This document shows positions 62,882 to 64,000 of a stretch of 64,000 nucleotides of DNA, piece after piece; within the stretch, counting starts at the first letter, position 1; the number at the start of each line of letters is the position of its first letter. The stretch is taken from NCBI GenBank assembly GCA_000245075.1, contig JH599935.1, positions 1 through 64,000 on the forward strand, read 5' to 3'. The stretch is from Acetobacteraceae bacterium AT-5844. GTDB taxonomy: Bacteria > Pseudomonadota > Alphaproteobacteria > Acetobacterales > Acetobacteraceae. The notes beneath the pieces were generated by a model, which made no database searches, was not told the origin of the DNA, and saw only the letters and a program-made list of their open reading frames with translations. A program made the position numbers and the translations under genes.

Positions 62882-64000
62882 ATGCCGGACGCTCCCACCA
62901 TCCAGACGATCGAGATCCTCTCCCCCATCGCGCAGGAGGGCACGACGGCCGCCATCCGCAACTGGTTCAAACGCGTGGGCGATGCGGTGCGCGAGGGTGA
63001 GCCGCTGGTCGAACTGGAGACGGACAAGGTGGCCATGGAAGTCGCCGCGCCGGCATCCGGCCGTCTGGCCGCTATCCTGATCTCCTCCGGCGATGTGCAG
63101 CCGGGTGCGCTTCTCGGGCATATCGAGCCAGGGGAAGGGGCCGCGCCGGCGCCCTCCGCCGCTCCTCCGCCGCCCTCGGCGCGCTTCGAGCCGGAGCTGC
63201 GCCTTTCACCTGCGGTGCGCAAGCTGGTTGCCGAGACCGGTATCGATCCTGTCGGTCTTGCCGGTAGCGGCAAGGGTGGCCGGTTGACGCGGGACGATGT
63301 GGTCCGGGCCTTGCAGCAGCGCGACGAACCGAGGTCGGAACCCCTGCGCGAGCCGGAGCCTGTGTCGGTGGGCGCCGTGCGTTCCAAAATGGTGCCGCAT
63401 ACGCCGATGCGCCGCCGCATTGCGGAGCATATGGCGCATTCCGTCGCCACGGCGCCGCATGTCACCGCCGTGTTCGAGGCGGATCTGTCGGCCATCATGG
63501 CGCATCGCGCCGCCCATCAGGGCGCGTTCGCCGCGCAGGGCGTCAAGCTGACGCTGACGGCCTATTTCGTGCAGGCCTGCGTGGAAGCCATGAAGGTCTC
63601 GCCGACGATCAACAGCCGTTGGCATGAGGATGCGCTGGAGGTGTTCTCCTCCATGAATATCGGCATCGGCACGGCCCTGGGCGACCAGGGATTGATCGTG
63701 CCGGTTGTCCATGAGGCGCAATCCCTCTCGCTGCTCGGCGTCGCGCAAAGGCTGCAGGACGTGACGCAGCGCGCGCGAGCCGGCAAGCTGACGCAGGACG
63801 ACGTGCGCGGCGGCACCTTCACCATTTCCAACCATGGGGTCTCTGGCTCGCTGGTGGCCACGCCGATCATCATCAACCAGCCGCAATCCGCCATTCTCGG
63901 TATCGGGAAGGTGGAGAAGCGCGTGGTGGTGCGGGAGATCAATGGCAGCGACGCGATGCTGATCCGGCCGATGAGCTACGTATCGCTCACTATCGACCAC
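62882..64000 (+). CDS. 2-oxoacid dehydrogenase E2 (dihydrolipoyl acyltransferase), truncated by window end
   Basis: 373 codons visible, 2 nt after the E1 stop; runs off the window without a stop. Lipoyl domain at 8-85 with the lipoylated Lys49 in ETDKVAME; a Pro/Ala-rich linker; the peripheral-subunit-binding domain at about 105-138 (LSPAVRKLVAETGIDP, GSGKGGRLTRDDV); then the catalytic chloramphenicol-acetyltransferase-like domain (HTPMRRRIAEHM, TFTISNHGVSGS). The last visible residues, SLTIDH, lead into the expected catalytic HRxxDG motif, so the cut is due to the window and not a gene defect. Confidence 0.93.
   Translation, partial: MPDAPTIQTIEILSPIAQEGTTAAIRNWFKRVGDAVREGEPLVELETDKVAMEVAAPASGRLAAILISSGDVQPGALLGHIEPGEGAAPAPSAAPPPPSARFEPELRLSPAVRKLVAETGIDPVGLAGSGKGGRLTRDDVVRALQQRDEPRSEPLREPEPVSVGAVRSKMVPHTPMRRRIAEHMAHSVATAPHVTAVFEADLSAIMAHRAAHQGAFAAQGVKLTLTAYFVQACVEAMKVSPTINSRWHEDALEVFSSMNIGIGTALGDQGLIVPVVHEAQSLSLLGVAQRLQDVTQRARAGKLTQDDVRGGTFTISNHGVSGSLVATPIIINQPQSAILGIGKVEKRVVVREINGSDAMLIRPMSYVSLTIDH

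Overview
The window reads as one contiguous piece of a high-GC alphaproteobacterial chromosome. Gene content and order suggest Rhodospirillales, probably an Acetobacteraceae (Roseomonas-like) soil or plant-associated aerobe. The pointers are gpmI followed directly by an EnvC-type gene, Bug-type solute-binding proteins without partner permeases, an NdvA-type glucan exporter, a thrS-infC pair and a phenylacetate (paa) degradation locus. This assignment is inferred from gene families; no rRNA, tRNA, mobile element or CRISPR array was seen.

Layout. 1-11.6 kb (mostly minus strand): the start of an EnvC-like gene, gpmI, a small membrane protein, ybaK, a DppABC-type peptide transporter lacking its ATPases, a Bug solute-binding protein (plus strand), a TIM-barrel isomerase, mntH with a candidate MntR operator, ribF and a LOG-family gene. 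11.7-19 kb: two M20 hydrolases, a threonine-synthase-like PLP enzyme translationally coupled to an M81 (MlrC-like) peptidase, and a periplasmic TPR protein. 19-24.5 kb: a UPF0126 channel, an MFS transporter, a LysR regulator, an Asp/Glu racemase and two divergent TauE/SafE permeases. 24.5-28.4 kb: an FkbM-methyltransferase/glycosyltransferase fusion overlapping a second glycosyltransferase, visibly less GC-rich than the neighbours. 28.4-35.9 kb: an FAD oxidoreductase, then GhrA-like dehydrogenase, class II aldolase and an orphan PotA-like ATPase as an overlapping operon, a methyltransferase, a second class II aldolase and a second Bug protein. 36-41.4 kb: NdvA-like exporter, thrS, infC (start codon apparently CTG) and an SH3 protein. 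42-45.2 kb: a complete glycine-betaine-type ABC importer with a strong terminator. 45.2-46.7 kb: a flavodoxin-fold oxidoreductase divergent from a LysR gene with a textbook LysR box.

46.7-60.1 kb is the phenylacetate locus. paaI is divergent from paaX and then paaABCDE, followed by a DUF4403 gene. paaG-paaK (minus) is divergent from a hydratase/3-hydroxyacyl-CoA dehydrogenase fusion and paaZ. PaaK activates phenylacetate, PaaABC(D)E epoxidises the CoA ester, PaaG makes the oxepin, PaaZ opens and oxidises the ring, and the fusion enzyme carries out the following beta-oxidation steps. The thiolase PaaJ is not in the window. Two candidate TetR/PaaR-type operators sit in the two divergent promoter regions, although the only phenylacetate regulator gene present is paaX.

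60.1-64 kb: an Lrp/AsnC regulator divergent from a fused E1 alpha-beta subunit and an E2 subunit (cut by the window end) of a branched-chain 2-oxoacid dehydrogenase type complex, an arrangement like BkdR-bkd.
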